A stretch of DNA of 64,000 nt from Winogradskyella luteola (lineage in GTDB: Bacteria; Bacteroidota; Bacteroidia; Flavobacteriales; Flavobacteriaceae): NCBI RefSeq assembly GCF_019203985.1, contig NZ_JAGSPD010000003.1:62001-126000 (forward strand). The letters are read 5' to 3'. The notes under the pieces are model-generated. The model was not told where the DNA came from. It worked only from the letters and a program-made list of their open reading frames with translations, and searched no databases. A program made the translations under genes and the position numbers. Below are positions 14,801-24,200 of this stretch, piece after piece (the stretch's first letter is position 1; each line of letters opens with the position of its first letter).

Positions 14801-16000
14801 ATGGGTAATTCGGTTAGTAAAAGGTATGCACAACGTGGCGTTTCTGCATCTAAAGAAGATGTGCATAATGCCATAAAAAATATTGATAAGGGGCTGTTTC
14901 CTAAGGCTTTTTGTAAAATAGTTCCAGATTATTTAACCAATGATGATGACTACTGCCTAATAATGCATGCAGATGGTGCAGGTACAAAATCGTCTTTAGC
15001 GTACATGTACTGGAAAGAAACAGGTGACCTCTCTGTCTGGAAAGGTATAGCTCAAGATGCATTAATTATGAATATTGACGACCTACTCTGCGTAGGAGCT
15101 ACAGACAACATAATGCTGTCGTCTACCATAGGACGAAATAAAAACCGTATTCCGGGCGAAGTGATTTCTGCGATTATCAACGGAACAGAAGAATTAATCG
15201 AAGATTTAAAATCCTTTGGTGTAACAATTCACTCCACAGGAGGTGAAACGGCAGATGTTGGTGATTTAGTTAGAACCATCATCGTAGACTCTACAGTTAC
15301 CGCTAGGATGAAACGTTCTGATGTTATAGATAATGCCAACATTAGTGAAGGAGATGCTATAGTAGGTTTAGAGTCTTTTGGTCAAGCCACTTACGAAACT
15401 GAATACAATGGAGGTATGGGAAGTAATGGTTTAACTTCTGCCAGACACGATGTATTTTCAAAATACTTGGCTGAAAAATATCCTGAAAGTTTTGATGCCG
15501 CTGTACCAGAAGATCTAGTGTATTCTGGACAAACAAAACTTACCGATTCAGTAGAGAATTCACCTATAGATGCAGGTAAGCTAGTGTTATCCCCTACGAG
15601 AACCTATGCGCCAATAATAAAAACCATTTTAAATACATACAATAGTGATTCTATTCATGGAATGGTGCATTGCAGTGGTGGAGCACAGACTAAAATTCTT
15701 CATTTTATAGATAAGCTCCATATTGTAAAAGACAATATGTTCAAAATTCCACCTTTGTTCAAATTGATACAAGAACAATCTAAAACGGATTGGAAGGAAA
15801 TGTACCAAGTATTTAATTGTGGGCATCGTATGGAGTTGTACATAAAACCAGAAATTGCTGAAGATGTTATAGCCATTTCAAAATCATTTAATGTAAATGC
15901 TAAGATTATAGGTAGAGTAGAGGCTTTTCATTCTGATGCAAATCAGAACCAATCAAAAAAGCTTACTATAAAAAGTGAGTATGGGACTTTTGAGTATTAG
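14801..16000 (+). CDS. purM: Phosphoribosylformylglycinamidine cyclo-ligase (AIR synthase)
   Basis: 399 residues, the longer Bacteroidota form (Escherichia type about 345). Motifs: HADGAGTKSSLAYMYWKETG (about 57-76), IAQDALIMNIDDLLCVGA (ATP/Mg site), GGETADVGDLVRTIIVD, and the C-terminal TILNTYNSDSIHGMVHCSGGAQTK segment. PurM catalyses the fifth step of purine synthesis, closing FGAM to AIR with ATP. No other pur genes lie beside it except purU about 8 kb away. The stop overlaps by 4 bp the end of the convergent ABC pseudogene. Confidence 0.88.
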   Translation: MGNSVSKRYAQRGVSASKEDVHNAIKNIDKGLFPKAFCKIVPDYLTNDDDYCLIMHADGAGTKSSLAYMYWKETGDLSVWKGIAQDALIMNIDDLLCVGATDNIMLSSTIGRNKNRIPGEVISAIINGTEELIEDLKSFGVTIHSTGGETADVGDLVRTIIVDSTVTARMKRSDVIDNANISEGDAIVGLESFGQATYETEYNGGMGSNGLTSARHDVFSKYLAEKYPESFDAAVPEDLVYSGQTKLTDSVENSPIDAGKLVLSPTRTYAPIIKTILNTYNSDSIHGMVHCSGGAQTKILHFIDKLHIVKDNMFKIPPLFKLIQEQSKTDWKEMYQVFNCGHRMELYIKPEIAEDVIAISKSFNVNAKIIGRVEAFHSDANQNQSKKLTIKSEYGTFEY

Positions 16001-16525
16001 TCTAAACTCCCTTCGCTTAAATACCTATAGTCTTCAAGTTTGGTTAGTTTTTCAATCTTTTTAGTTGTGCCATTCTGTAATAAATATATGGTGTCAGAAC
16101 TGTCTATTATATGACGATACATATGGTCAGAAATGAGTATTGCCTTATGTTTCTTTTCTTCACATATTAGTTGTTTTATACTTTCAATGTAGATAGGTGC
16201 TAAATGAGAAAAGGGCTCGTCGAGAAATACAATCTCACTTTTGGCTTTAAGGATGATATAAGTTTCTATAACGCGCCTTTCGCCGCCAGAAAGTTTTCTA
16301 AATTTTGAATTTTTATATTTAGAGAATGCTTCAAATGTTGTTAATTCTAATTAATTTGTACTTAGGTTTTAAGTTGCCAAAGGCAATATTTAATAAACTA
16401 CTCTTTCCACAACCATTTTTTCCAAGTATAGCTGTAACAGTGCCAGTTTCTGCTTTTAGATAAATACCGTTTAAAATACGTTTGCTTCTAAAATATAATT
16501 CTACATTATCAAGTTCAAATATCAA
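15997..16525 (-). pseudogene. ABC transporter ATPase, internally deleted and frameshifted
   Basis: Two ABC fragments lie in different frames. The N-part (16525 to 16331) has a beta-strand start MIFELDNVELYF and Walker A GKNGCGKSS, ending at a stop after KYKLIRINN. The C-part (about 16330 to 15997) has signature LSGGE, Walker B EIVFLDEP and the switch His (LISDH). Walker A and the signature are only about 42 codons apart, against about 95 in intact ABC ATPases, so about 55 codons including the Q-loop are missing as well as the frame. It cannot make a working ATPase. Two tandem membrane genes upstream were probably its partners. Confidence 0.82.
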
Positions 16526-16537
16526 ATTTTAATGTTT

Positions 16538-16825
16538 TTACAGCAATGTGTTAAATAAAAAAAGAACGAGAGCTGTTATAACACTATCGGTAAAAAACAC
16601 AAATAAAAATAGAATTAATGGAGACATACCAAGGTTTTTATAAAAGGTGAGTTTTTGTTTGTTAGAGGTCTCCATCATAAAATACCAAGCAAACCCAGTA
16701 AGAAATAGTTTAGTGACGATTGCAGCAACATAATTAGGATTAATTACTCCAATCGTAATAGTCACAATTAAAGATGCGTAGATATATAATTTGTAGAAAT
16801 TTAGTAAAACAATAAGTCTATTCAT
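16538..16825 (-). CDS. Small membrane protein (paralog 2), partner of broken ABC ATPase
   Basis: 95 residues from the ATG at 16825 with three predicted membrane helices (about 10-30, 40-55 and 70-95). It is clearly a paralog of the gene at 16844-17134: NFYKLYIYASLIVTITIGVINP against NYYKPLALWSFLVTIAITVINP, then TKLFLTGFAWYFMM and a KLTFYKNLGMS / RLKFYKIRGVS pair. Tandem duplicated membrane units upstream of an ABC ATPase suggest permease subunits. No family name is recalled. Confidence 0.65.
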   Translation of the reverse strand: MNRLIVLLNFYKLYIYASLIVTITIGVINPNYVAAIVTKLFLTGFAWYFMMETSNKQKLTFYKNLGMSPLILFLFVFFTDSVITALVLFLFNTLL

Positions 16826-16843
16826 CTTGGAAAAATACAATAT

Positions 16844-17134
16844 TTAAATAAACCCTTTTATAAGCACCAAAAAAGTACAGGTAATTAAGCCATCCAGTAT
16901 AAAGATTATACTAAAAAATTTTAGGTGAGATACACCCCTAATCTTATAGAATTTTAAACGTTGCCTTAGTTTTCTATCGCTTATCATTATCCAAAGTAAA
17001 AACACCAAAAATAATTTTGTACATAGTGCCAATATCAATTCAGGATTGATAACCGTAATCGCAATAGTCACTAAAAATGACCAAAGCGCAAGTGGTTTAT
17101 AGTAGTTTAGTATAGAGGTGAACTGCCTTACCAT
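16844..17134 (-). CDS. Small membrane protein (paralog 1), partner of broken ABC ATPase
   Basis: 96 residues with ATG at 17134, three hydrophobic segments (about 13-30, 36-50 and 72-95) separated by a basic loop (SDRKLRQRLKFYKIRGVS). It is the first gene of a minus-strand trio: two paralogous membrane proteins and an ABC ATPase. Both membrane genes stay intact although the ATPase is broken, so the loss may be recent or they may act independently (inference). Function unknown. Confidence 0.65.
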   Translation of the reverse strand: MVRQFTSILNYYKPLALWSFLVTIAITVINPELILALCTKLFLVFLLWIMISDRKLRQRLKFYKIRGVSHLKFFSIIFILDGLITCTFLVLIKGFI

Positions 17135-17216
17135 ATAACTAACAACGCAAAAACAATTAAAATTATTTTCTTAATTGTTATAAAAATACGCTCTCATAAA
17201 AATCCATAAAAAATTG

Positions 17217-17224
17217 TACTTTTG
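17217..17224 (+). promoter_or_regulatory. -7 promoter element of prfA
   Basis: TACTTTTG, a TAnnTTTG match 22 bp before the prfA ATG. Confidence 0.6.
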
Positions 17225-17246
17225 AAATTCAATTTTTTGAAGAGAG

Positions 17247-18323
17247 ATGTTAGAGAAAATACAGATGGTGAAGCAACGTTTTGATGAGGTCAATGACCTT
17301 ATCATTCAACCCGATATTATTTCGGATCAAAAACGTTACATAAAACTTAATAAAGAATACAAAGACCTTAAGCAGATTGTTGACAAAGGTGAAATTTATA
17401 AAGAGCTTTTAGACAACATTTCTGAAGCTGAAGAAATCATTGCTGACGGCACCGATGCCGAAATGGTTGAGATGGCAAAAATGCAGCTCGACGAAGCTAA
17501 AGAGCAAATTCCTAAGCTAGAGGAAGACATTCGTTTTATGTTAATTCCTAAAGACCCAGACGATGCTAAAAATGTCGTTGTAGAGGTAAGGGCTGGTACT
17601 GGCGGCGATGAAGCAAGTATTTTCGCTGGGGATTTGTTTAGAATGTACTCTAAATATTGCAGTGATAAAGGCTGGAGAGTAGATGTGGTAAGCCAGAGTG
17701 ATGGTACATCTGGAGGATTTAAGGAAATTATTTTTGAAGTCTCTGGAGAAGATGTTTACGGTACCATGAAGTTTGAAGCTGGCGTACACCGAGTACAACG
17801 TGTACCACAGACCGAAACACAAGGACGTGTCCATACAAGTGCGGCAACGGTAATGGTATTGCCAGAAGCTGAGGAGTTTGATGTTGAGTTAGACATGGCA
17901 GAAGTACGCATAGAGCGTACCACATCAACAGGTCCCGGAGGTCAGTCGGTAAATACAACCTATTCGGCAATTAAGCTGCACCACGAACCTACAGGAATGA
18001 TCGTAAGCTGCCAAGACCAGAAATCGTCCCATAAAAACTTAGAAAAAGCCCTAAAGGTATTACGCTCTAGATTATATGAATTAGAACTGGCAAAAAAACA
18101 GGCTGCCGATTCAGAAAAGCGTAAAAGTATGGTAAGCTCTGGTGATAGAAGTGCTAAGATTAGAACTTATAATTACCCACAAGGCCGTGTAACCGATCAT
18201 AGAATTGGTTTAACACTTTACGATCTACAGAATATCATTAATGGTGATATTCAAAAAATAATAGACGAATTAATGTTAGCTGAAAATACGGAGTTGTTAA
18301 AAGCTAATGATGACGTTATCTAA
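17247..18323 (+). CDS. prfA: Peptide chain release factor 1
   Basis: 358 residues, standard RF1 length. It has the catalytic GGQ motif in [20 protein letters not shown] (about 230-250), whose Gln is normally methylated, and the upstream domain 1 helices. It recognises UAG/UAA and triggers peptide release on the ribosome. It is followed 74 bp later by pyrF on the same strand, a gene order seen elsewhere in flavobacteria. Confidence 0.96.
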   Translation: MLEKIQMVKQRFDEVNDLIIQPDIISDQKRYIKLNKEYKDLKQIVDKGEIYKELLDNISEAEEIIADGTDAEMVEMAKMQLDEAKEQIPKLEEDIRFMLIPKDPDDAKNVVVEVRAGTGGDEASIFAGDLFRMYSKYCSDKGWRVDVVSQSDGTSGGFKEIIFEVSGEDVYGTMKFEAGVHRVQRVPQTETQGRVHTSAATVMVLPEAEEFDVELDMAEVRIERTTSTGPGGQSVNTTYSAIKLHHEPTGMIVSCQDQKSSHKNLEKALKVLRSRLYELELAKKQAADSEKRKSMVSSGDRSAKIRTYNYPQGRVTDHRIGLTLYDLQNIINGDIQKIIDELMLAENTELLKANDDVI

Positions 18324-18397
18324 ATTCCTGCTCAGATAGGAATCTTGTAACAACCACGAATACACTAATTAATTATTCGTGAATTAGTGACAAATAA

Positions 18398-19222
18398 ATG
18401 ACAACAAACCAACTCATAAAACAAATCCATAAAAAGCAATCCTTTCTCTGTATTGGACTTGATGTGGATTTAAATAAGATCCCAAAATATCTATTAAACG
18501 AAGATGATCCCATCTTTACTTTCAATAAAGCTATAATTGATGCAACACATCATTTTTGTGTGGCTTACAAACCCAATACGGCATTTTATGAAGCTTATGG
18601 CATTAAAGGTTGGCAAGCTTTAGAAAAGACGATTAGTTATCTTAATGAAAATCATCCAGATATATACACAATAGCGGATGCAAAACGTGGAGATATAGGC
18701 AATACAAGTACGATGTATGCCAAGGCTTTTTTTGAAGATTTAGGCTTCGATAGTGTTACAGTTGCACCATATATGGGAAAAGACTCTGTAGAACCTTTTT
18801 TAGCCTTTAAGGACAAACATACTATTCTTCTGGGACTGACATCTAATCAAGGAGCATTTGATTTTCAAACTAAGTGCGTTGATGGAGTGGAGTTATATAA
18901 AGAAGTTTTGGAAACTTCAAAATTCTGGAATAACTCAGAAAACTTAATGTACGTGGTTGGTGCTACAAAAGCAGAGTTTTTAGCAGATATTCGTAGAATT
19001 ATTCCGGATAGTTTTTTACTTGTACCTGGCGTTGGTGCTCAAGGTGGAAATTTACAAGACGTTTGTAAATATGGAATGAATAATTCTGTAGGTTTATTGA
19101 TAAATTCTTCAAGAGGAATCATTTATGCATCTCAAGATGAAGATTTCGCTGAAGCAGCTGCAAAAAATGCCGAAGTGCTACAGTTGCAAATGAAGGCTAT
19201 TTTAAGTAGGCAATCTCAGTAA
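18398..19222 (+). CDS. pyrF: Orotidine 5'-phosphate decarboxylase
   Basis: 274 residues, the longer class of OMP decarboxylase. N-terminal [14 protein letters not shown], substrate Lys region [14 protein letters not shown], and catalytic loop [12 protein letters not shown] (about 93-104, with the D-K-D charge network). It catalyses the last step of UMP synthesis. C-terminal phosphate-binding segment is [11 protein letters not shown]. It likely shares a transcript with prfA. Confidence 0.95.
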   Translation: MTTNQLIKQIHKKQSFLCIGLDVDLNKIPKYLLNEDDPIFTFNKAIIDATHHFCVAYKPNTAFYEAYGIKGWQALEKTISYLNENHPDIYTIADAKRGDIGNTSTMYAKAFFEDLGFDSVTVAPYMGKDSVEPFLAFKDKHTILLGLTSNQGAFDFQTKCVDGVELYKEVLETSKFWNNSENLMYVVGATKAEFLADIRRIIPDSFLLVPGVGAQGGNLQDVCKYGMNNSVGLLINSSRGIIYASQDEDFAEAAAKNAEVLQLQMKAILSRQSQ

Positions 19223-19290
19223 CGGTCACAGTTATTCCATCTGGGTAAAACTGAATACTGCGACTGAGAACTAATAGAGTGACTGAAAAC

Positions 19291-20070
19291 ATGAAAGACC
19301 AGCTCAATCGTAAACTTAAAATAAGTAAAACACCAAAGCGAATCGTATCTTTGGTACCATCCCAAACAGAATTATTGGTTGATTTGGGTTTGGAGGCTTC
19401 AATAGTTGGCGTTACAAAATTTTGCATTCATCCAAAACATTTGAGAAAAGAAAAAACTATTGTTGGTGGCACCAAACAAATTCATATTGAAAAAATAAAA
19501 GCACTACAGCCAGATATCATTCTGTGTAATAAAGAAGAGAATACGAAGTCAATAATAGAAGGATTGCAAAGTATAGCGCCGATACATATTAGTGATATTT
19601 ACACTATGGATGATTGCTATGAGATTATCACTATGTATGGTAAATTGTTTCGGGTTGAGGATAGAGCTTCAAGACTTGTGTCTAACATTAAAAAAGAGCG
19701 AGAACGTTTTCAAAATTCAATCAAAAAATCACAACAACAAAAAATAGCTTATTTCATTTGGAAAGCACCATGGATGGTTGCTGCTTCTAATACCTTTATT
19801 GATTATATGATAAATGAAGCGGGTTTTATTAATGTTTTTGATAATGAGGAGCGTTACCCTGAAATTGGTTTGGATCATTCAAAATTAAGAGATGCAGATG
19901 TTATTTTTCTGTCCAGCGAACCTTATCCGTTTAAGGAAAAGCATGTGTTAGAATTAAAATCCCACTTTCCTGATAAGCAAGTTAAAATTGTGGACGGTGA
20001 GTTATTTTCTTGGTACGGAAGTCGGCTGCAGCTATCTTTTAAATATTTTGAATCTCTTTATAACGGATAA
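19291..20070 (+). CDS. Helical-backbone metal/cobalamin receptor-type protein (BtuF-like), no signal peptide
   Basis: 259 residues from the ATG at 19291 (a GTG at 19279 would add four). It has the class III periplasmic-binding fold: RIVSLVPSQTELLVDLGLEASIVGVTKFCIHP at the start, GGTKQIHIEKIKALQPDIILC, then SNTFIDYMINEAGFINVF and DADVIFLSSEPYPF. Such proteins bind Fe-siderophore, haem or vitamin B12. There is no signal peptide or lipobox, so it is either cytosolic or its start has been lost; the BtuF-like label is tentative. No transporter genes adjoin it. Confidence 0.7.
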   Translation: MKDQLNRKLKISKTPKRIVSLVPSQTELLVDLGLEASIVGVTKFCIHPKHLRKEKTIVGGTKQIHIEKIKALQPDIILCNKEENTKSIIEGLQSIAPIHISDIYTMDDCYEIITMYGKLFRVEDRASRLVSNIKKERERFQNSIKKSQQQKIAYFIWKAPWMVAASNTFIDYMINEAGFINVFDNEERYPEIGLDHSKLRDADVIFLSSEPYPFKEKHVLELKSHFPDKQVKIVDGELFSWYGSRLQLSFKYFESLYNG

Positions 20071-20072
20071 TA

Positions 20073-20106
20073 AAAAAGTCGGTACCTAACTAAAATACCG
20101 ACTTAA
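20073..20106 (-). terminator. Hairpin with T-run on minus strand
   Basis: AAGTCGGTA (20077-20085) pairs with TACCGACTT (20096-20104). The A-run on the left gives TTTTTT on the minus strand, so it works best for minus transcripts, though it also sits just after the + gene ending at 20070. Confidence 0.65.
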
Positions 20107-20390
20107 TCTAACTAACTTCCCAATCTCTTTAAAGAGTGTTTTCTTTTGCTATACAAAGATGCCTCCTTCTCATGGTTTTAATGTTATGCTAACATTAGCA
20201 TATAATTAAATGTAGTTTAATAACCTCAATTGAAGCCATATAGATCATAAAACAATATCTCAATTATCATTGACCCTAGTTTTTGTTTTAGTAGTGCTAG
20301 GCCAAAATAGGCCTTATAGTGATTGCTCTTAAAAGGAAATAAAAGTAAAAATTAGATGATTTTAAGTACTAATAATGAAATCAATGCTGA
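20107..20390. other. Intergenic stretch, only a short palindrome seen
   Basis: No gene is visible. A short inverted repeat TATGCTA-ACAT-TAGCATA lies at 20185-20202; it may be a regulator site but no gene start lies close by. Confidence 0.5.
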
Positions 20391-20521
20391 AAGAAGAACG
20401 TTTTTCATCGTGTTACATGGACTGATAATTAAGATGGAACGGTTAGGCATTATCTGAAAACCATTACCGAAGGTAAAGAAGTTACGTAAGCCTTTGATGA
20501 ACTGTATAAAAGCAAAGATTA
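20391..20521 (+). pseudogene. Decayed C-terminal remnant of a secreted beta-repeat protein
   Basis: One frame reads FHRVTWTDN, stop, DGTVRHYLKTITEGKEVT, stop, AFDELYKSKD, stop. This resembles the common ending RVTWTPNxDGSVRQxWExSxDGGKTWTxxFDGxYxRx known from a family of small secreted DUF1579-like proteins. Two in-frame stops and no upstream part mark it as a dead fragment. It overlaps the stop of the minus gene at 20519 by a few bases. Family assignment is from memory only. Confidence 0.45.
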
Positions 20522-20719
20522 ATTGATTCGCAAATTTGTGTCTCCTCCGATAACAAATCTAAGCTTATTTAGCTCGTAAAGCACTTTAGTTGCTTGGTAT
20601 TCGGAAAAATCACTTAGCGCATGATCTGTTTGCCTTAGGTTATAAGCATCTTCAATAAGTTGCAAGTACTTTTGTTTTAGTCTCGTTTTCTTTTGGAGCA
20701 ACTTTTCTGAATTAGGCAC
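20519..20719 (-). CDS. Small conserved helical protein (Lacal_2735-like)
   Basis: 66 residues, one helical hairpin rich in charged residues: LKQKYLQLIEDAYNLRQTDHALSDFSEYQATKVLYELNKLRFV. The LxQKYxxLxxxAYxLxxTDxxxSD pattern recalls the flavobacterial Lacal_2735 family, tentative. The only in-frame start is GTG at 20719 (or a weaker upstream codon), so the N-terminus may be slightly different. Cytoplasmic; function unknown. Confidence 0.6.
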   Translation of the reverse strand: MPNSEKLLQKKTRLKQKYLQLIEDAYNLRQTDHALSDFSEYQATKVLYELNKLRFVIGGDTNLRIN

Positions 20720-20818
20720 AATTAAAGCATGTTGGTTTTACTACGTCAAGTTAATAAATATTCAGATACAATTTTAAAAATTGTTTGAAAAAGCAACAAA
20801 AAAAATGAACAATTTATA

Positions 20819-21523
20819 TCAATCCTGTAAAGCAAACACTTTTTTCAACAAATCCGTAGTACGTGAAGACACTTTGTTTCTAATTTCTTTTTCTTCTAGA
20901 GCTATCATTTTGTAAACACCATTTAGTGCTTCACTGGTTACGTAATCTGTTAAATCTGGGTTAACATTGTTTGTAAGTGGAAGGTTGTTGTATTTAGTGA
21001 TGAGATTGGTCCAAATTTGGTCTGCACCAACTTTACTAAACGAATTATTTATTACAGGTTTAAACTTGTTATACAATTCGGTTTGGGTTTTGGTAGTTAG
21101 ATAATTTGTTGCGGCATCATCTTCTCCTAAAAGAATATTCTTTGCATCGTTAAATGTAATATCCTTAACAGCGTTAATAAAAATAGGAGTGGCTTCCTTT
21201 ACGGCATCTTCCGCAGCTCTGTTTAGAGCTTTTATGCCGCTGTCTGCTAAACTGCTCAAACCAATTTTTCTGAGTGCGTCATCAACTTTTTGTAATTCTT
21301 CAGGTAGTAAAATCTTAACCAGTTCATTTTTATAGAATCCATCTTTTTTTGTAAGCTTGGTAACCTGTTTATCTATGCCTAAATCTAGTGCTTGTCTTAA
21401 ACCAGTTGCCATATCTGCATTACTAAGTCCGCCACCTTGGGGAAGGGATTCTACAACTTGCTGTAGTTCAGCACATGATGTTAAGATTGAAATAGATAGG
21501 AAAAATACAAATAGTCGTTTCAT
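20819..21523 (-). CDS. DUF4197 domain lipoprotein
   Basis: 234 residues from the ATG at 21523 (a TTG at 21538 would add five). The lipobox ISILTSC places the lipidated Cys near residue 17. The mature part is helical and carries the DUF4197 pattern: GLRQALDLGIDKQV, KILLPEELQKVDDALRKIG, LNRAAEDAVKEATPIFINAVKDI, FNDAKNILLGEDDAAT and the end SEALNGVYKMIALEEKEIR. The family is a conserved envelope protein of unknown function in Proteobacteria and Bacteroidota. It is a single-gene unit. Confidence 0.88.
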   Translation of the reverse strand: MKRLFVFFLSISILTSCAELQQVVESLPQGGGLSNADMATGLRQALDLGIDKQVTKLTKKDGFYKNELVKILLPEELQKVDDALRKIGLSSLADSGIKALNRAAEDAVKEATPIFINAVKDITFNDAKNILLGEDDAATNYLTTKTQTELYNKFKPVINNSFSKVGADQIWTNLITKYNNLPLTNNVNPDLTDYVTSEALNGVYKMIALEEKEIRNKVSSRTTDLLKKVFALQD

Positions 21524-21679
21524 GATATTTTTTTTCAAAGATATAATAATACTTATTGAAGTAGGTTATAATTATTAACCGATAATTGTTTATACTATTA
21601 TTTGTAAACGTATTTTTAAATTTTCAAATTGTTATTTTTAGCACAGTATTTGTTTATCTATTAGAAAATTACATAATTT

Positions 21680-22813
21680 ATGATGAATTGTTTTTTCAAA
21701 AAATATCTCTCAGCAGTAATTATTTGTGTAGTATCTGTAGCTTATTCTTACGGGCAGGTGAATATTTCTGAGTTTATTCAAGAATCCAAAATTGCTTCAC
21801 CAGATAACAATAAATTGTTTTTTGTAGACTTTTGGGCGACTTGGTGTGGGCCTTGTATCACTGCAAAAGAACACTTGGGTGTTTTACAAAAGCAATTCCC
21901 CAATGACTTTTATGTGGTTTCATTGTCTAGTGAAAATCCTTTAAATGTTGAAAAGTTCTTAAAGAGAAAACCCAACGATTTAGCGGTAGCCATAGATTAT
22001 AATAAGGAAACATTTAAAGCGCATAATGTTAGGGTGCTTCCAGATGGCGTATTGTTTAATGCCAAAGGAAAAGTACTTTGGCAAGGTGGTGCACCTGATT
22101 TAAAAGCGGGAACAATAGCTAAATTTTTAAGACAGGAAAAGTCTAAAACATCACTAAGATCGTTTTTCCAAGTTATAGATATAGCTGAAGAATTAAGTAC
22201 TGAATATATTCCAACAAACGCTTTAGAAATTAAGCCCATAAGCGATAATAATAATGAGTTGTTTGTTGTTGATAATAGTAAGTATTTAAAATTATCGGGA
22301 TCGTTAAAATCTATTGTTGGTTATTTAGCAAAAATCTATAAGAATCAAATTATTTTAGAGCAAGGCTTAGATACTAATTTTGAAGTTTATTTTAAAAAGC
22401 CTTTTAATGCCAATGAAAATTTAGCTTACAAGCTAATTACTGAAATGAATTTAGGTATAGAGCGAAAGTCTAATAAAGGTGAAGGAATAAGCTTTACAAT
22501 AGATGCGCCCAAATTTTGGGATACAAATCAAATAGATTGGGGAAAGGGAAATGCCAAATATTTAATTGGTGATTCACAAATTAAAGCAGATAATGTGTCT
22601 TTAAAGGATGTTTCTTACCAATTGGCTTACGTTTTAGATATGCCAGTCATTATTCCAGATGATACTGAATTAAACCTCACGCTCCATGATTGGGACTTTC
22701 ATTATAAATTTTTTCAGCTTATGCAGTCCGATCTTGAAGATAATTACGGTATTATAGCCGAAAAGAAAGTCGTTACATATGCTGTATACCACATACAAAA
22801 AAAAGCTCCTTAA
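21680..22813 (+). CDS. Exported thioredoxin-like (TlpA/ResA-type) protein with C-terminal extension
   Basis: 377 residues. Signal peptide (about 1-25, ending YSYG), thioredoxin domain (about 40-150) with FWATWCGPC active site (CGPC), and a C-terminal half (about 180-377) without obvious redox motifs, containing two related segments around LSGSLKSIVGYLAKIYKNQIIL and LKDVSYQLAYVLDMPVIIPDD. The latter resembles a secretin/TonB short N-terminal-like fold. It acts in the periplasm as a thiol-disulfide oxidoreductase; partner unknown. The gene ends inside its own terminator. Confidence 0.82.
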   Translation: MMNCFFKKYLSAVIICVVSVAYSYGQVNISEFIQESKIASPDNNKLFFVDFWATWCGPCITAKEHLGVLQKQFPNDFYVVSLSSENPLNVEKFLKRKPNDLAVAIDYNKETFKAHNVRVLPDGVLFNAKGKVLWQGGAPDLKAGTIAKFLRQEKSKTSLRSFFQVIDIAEELSTEYIPTNALEIKPISDNNNELFVVDNSKYLKLSGSLKSIVGYLAKIYKNQIILEQGLDTNFEVYFKKPFNANENLAYKLITEMNLGIERKSNKGEGISFTIDAPKFWDTNQIDWGKGNAKYLIGDSQIKADNVSLKDVSYQLAYVLDMPVIIPDDTELNLTLHDWDFHYKFFQLMQSDLEDNYGIIAEKKVVTYAVYHIQKKAP

Positions 22814-22826
22814 AGGAGCTTTTTTC
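22797..22826 (+). terminator. Intrinsic terminator overlapping the end of the thioredoxin-like gene
   Basis: AAAAAGCTCCTT pairs with AAGGAGCTTTTTT with a two-base loop; the stem begins within the last codons (KKAP stop). Confidence 0.85.
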
Positions 22827-22846
22827 ATCTAAAAACAATCTAAGTT

Positions 22847-23947
22847 TTAGTTATTAATAACTCTAAACTCAGTGCGTCTGTTTCTTTGGTGCTGTGCTTC
22901 AGAACAATCAACTCCGTTAGAACATCTGTTAGTTAATCTTGTTTCACCAAAACCTCTTGCTGTTAATCTGCTTCTAGAGATTCCTTTTGATACTAAGTAG
23001 TTTACAACAGAATTGGCTCTTTGTTGAGACAATGATTGGTTAAAGGCATCGTTACCTCTAGAATCTGTATGAGACATAATTTCAATGCTTACGTTGCTGC
23101 CAGATAAGATTGGCAATAAAGTATCGTCAATGGTCTTCTTAGAAGCAGGAGTTAATCTTGCACTACCTAATTCGTAAAATACAGGTAATACGTTTGGATC
23201 TAATAACTCACAATCCACTTCTTCCCAAGTTGTAATACCACCTTTTTTGTCCAGTACAGTTCTTGTTACTGTTTGGTATTGTGCTGGGATTGTATTCTTT
23301 GTTGTAGAAGCAGGTGTGTCAACAACTCTTCTCGTAATAGTTGTGTATTCTGCAGGAATTTCAATTTCATCCACTCTAGCAGGAGTCTTAATAACACGTT
23401 TTTTGTACGTTGTTGATTGTTCTGGTACAGGTATAGAATTTGTACTTGCATCAGCAGCTAACGTTGTAAATTGCACATCTCTAAATTGTGCAGGATACTC
23501 AACAAAGCAAGCCGCAACACAGTCTTCTTTATTAACGGAAGGGCAATCTTCCAACACTTTGTATTCCCAACCCGATGTTTTAGGATATACCTCAAAAGTT
23601 CTTGAGTCACTACCAAAAGTTGCAGGAACAACTTTAAGATCTGTACGACCCTCTTTCTTAACGTAAGGTACTTCTACAGTTTCGTATGTAGCAGGTACAT
23701 AAACGAATTTTTTAGTCGCTTCTTTTACTAAAACACGCTCTTCAACAGTTTTGTAAGTTGCAGGAACCACTTTTAAGGTAGAGTAAGCTGGGTATGTCTG
23801 TATAGTCTCTTCTACGTCCTTAAATGTATCTTTAGTGATACACTTTACATAACATTTACCTGGTTCAGGATTTGTTGGTAAACCTTGTGCTTGAGAAAAT
23901 CCAATTCCAGCAACAAAGCATACAAATAATAATAGTTTTTGTTTCAT
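22847..23947 (-). CDS. OmpA family protein with PATY-type repeats
   Basis: 366 residues. Signal peptide (about 1-20), then a region (about 25-250) with about eight irregular repeats of the type VxPATYxTVxxxVxxK (for example VVPATYKTVEERVLVKEA, YVPATYETVEVPYVKKE, EIPAEYTTITRRVVDTPA, TIPAQYQTVTRTVLDKKG), and a C-terminal OmpA peptidoglycan-binding domain (about 255-366) with NVSIEIMSHTDSRGNDAFNQSLSQQRANSVVNYL and SRLTARGFGETRL. The C-domain should anchor to peptidoglycan and the repeats form a periplasmic or surface stalk. The upstream 250 bp contain no gene. Confidence 0.92.
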   Translation of the reverse strand: MKQKLLLFVCFVAGIGFSQAQGLPTNPEPGKCYVKCITKDTFKDVEETIQTYPAYSTLKVVPATYKTVEERVLVKEATKKFVYVPATYETVEVPYVKKEGRTDLKVVPATFGSDSRTFEVYPKTSGWEYKVLEDCPSVNKEDCVAACFVEYPAQFRDVQFTTLAADASTNSIPVPEQSTTYKKRVIKTPARVDEIEIPAEYTTITRRVVDTPASTTKNTIPAQYQTVTRTVLDKKGGITTWEEVDCELLDPNVLPVFYELGSARLTPASKKTIDDTLLPILSGSNVSIEIMSHTDSRGNDAFNQSLSQQRANSVVNYLVSKGISRSRLTARGFGETRLTNRCSNGVDCSEAQHQRNRRTEFRVINN

Positions 23948-24200
23948 AAGAAATTAATAATTAGTTAATGGTTATAGTTTACTTTTAGCGTAGGTTTTTT
24001 ATCCCACGTACATAGGTTAGACACATATATCCAGCAATGGTCACTATTAATTTTGAAGTTGGGATGTAAGTTAATGGTTGGTTTTAGCTGGTTTGATGTG
24101 TTTTGTTGCGTAAAACCTATTTTATATATTGAAAATGTAAGAAGTTTATAAAATACTGGTATTTATTTTGAATAATTTTAATCTTTATTTATCCTAATTA

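Noticed and set aside
20357..20455. Short open frame MILSTNNEINAERRTFFIVL and on
   Set aside because: Only 32 codons, no signal, and it overlaps the better-matching gene remnant in another frame.
23247..23666. 139-codon frame opposite the OmpA gene
   Set aside because: Reverse reading of the PATY repeats, whose regular codons keep the frame open by chance.
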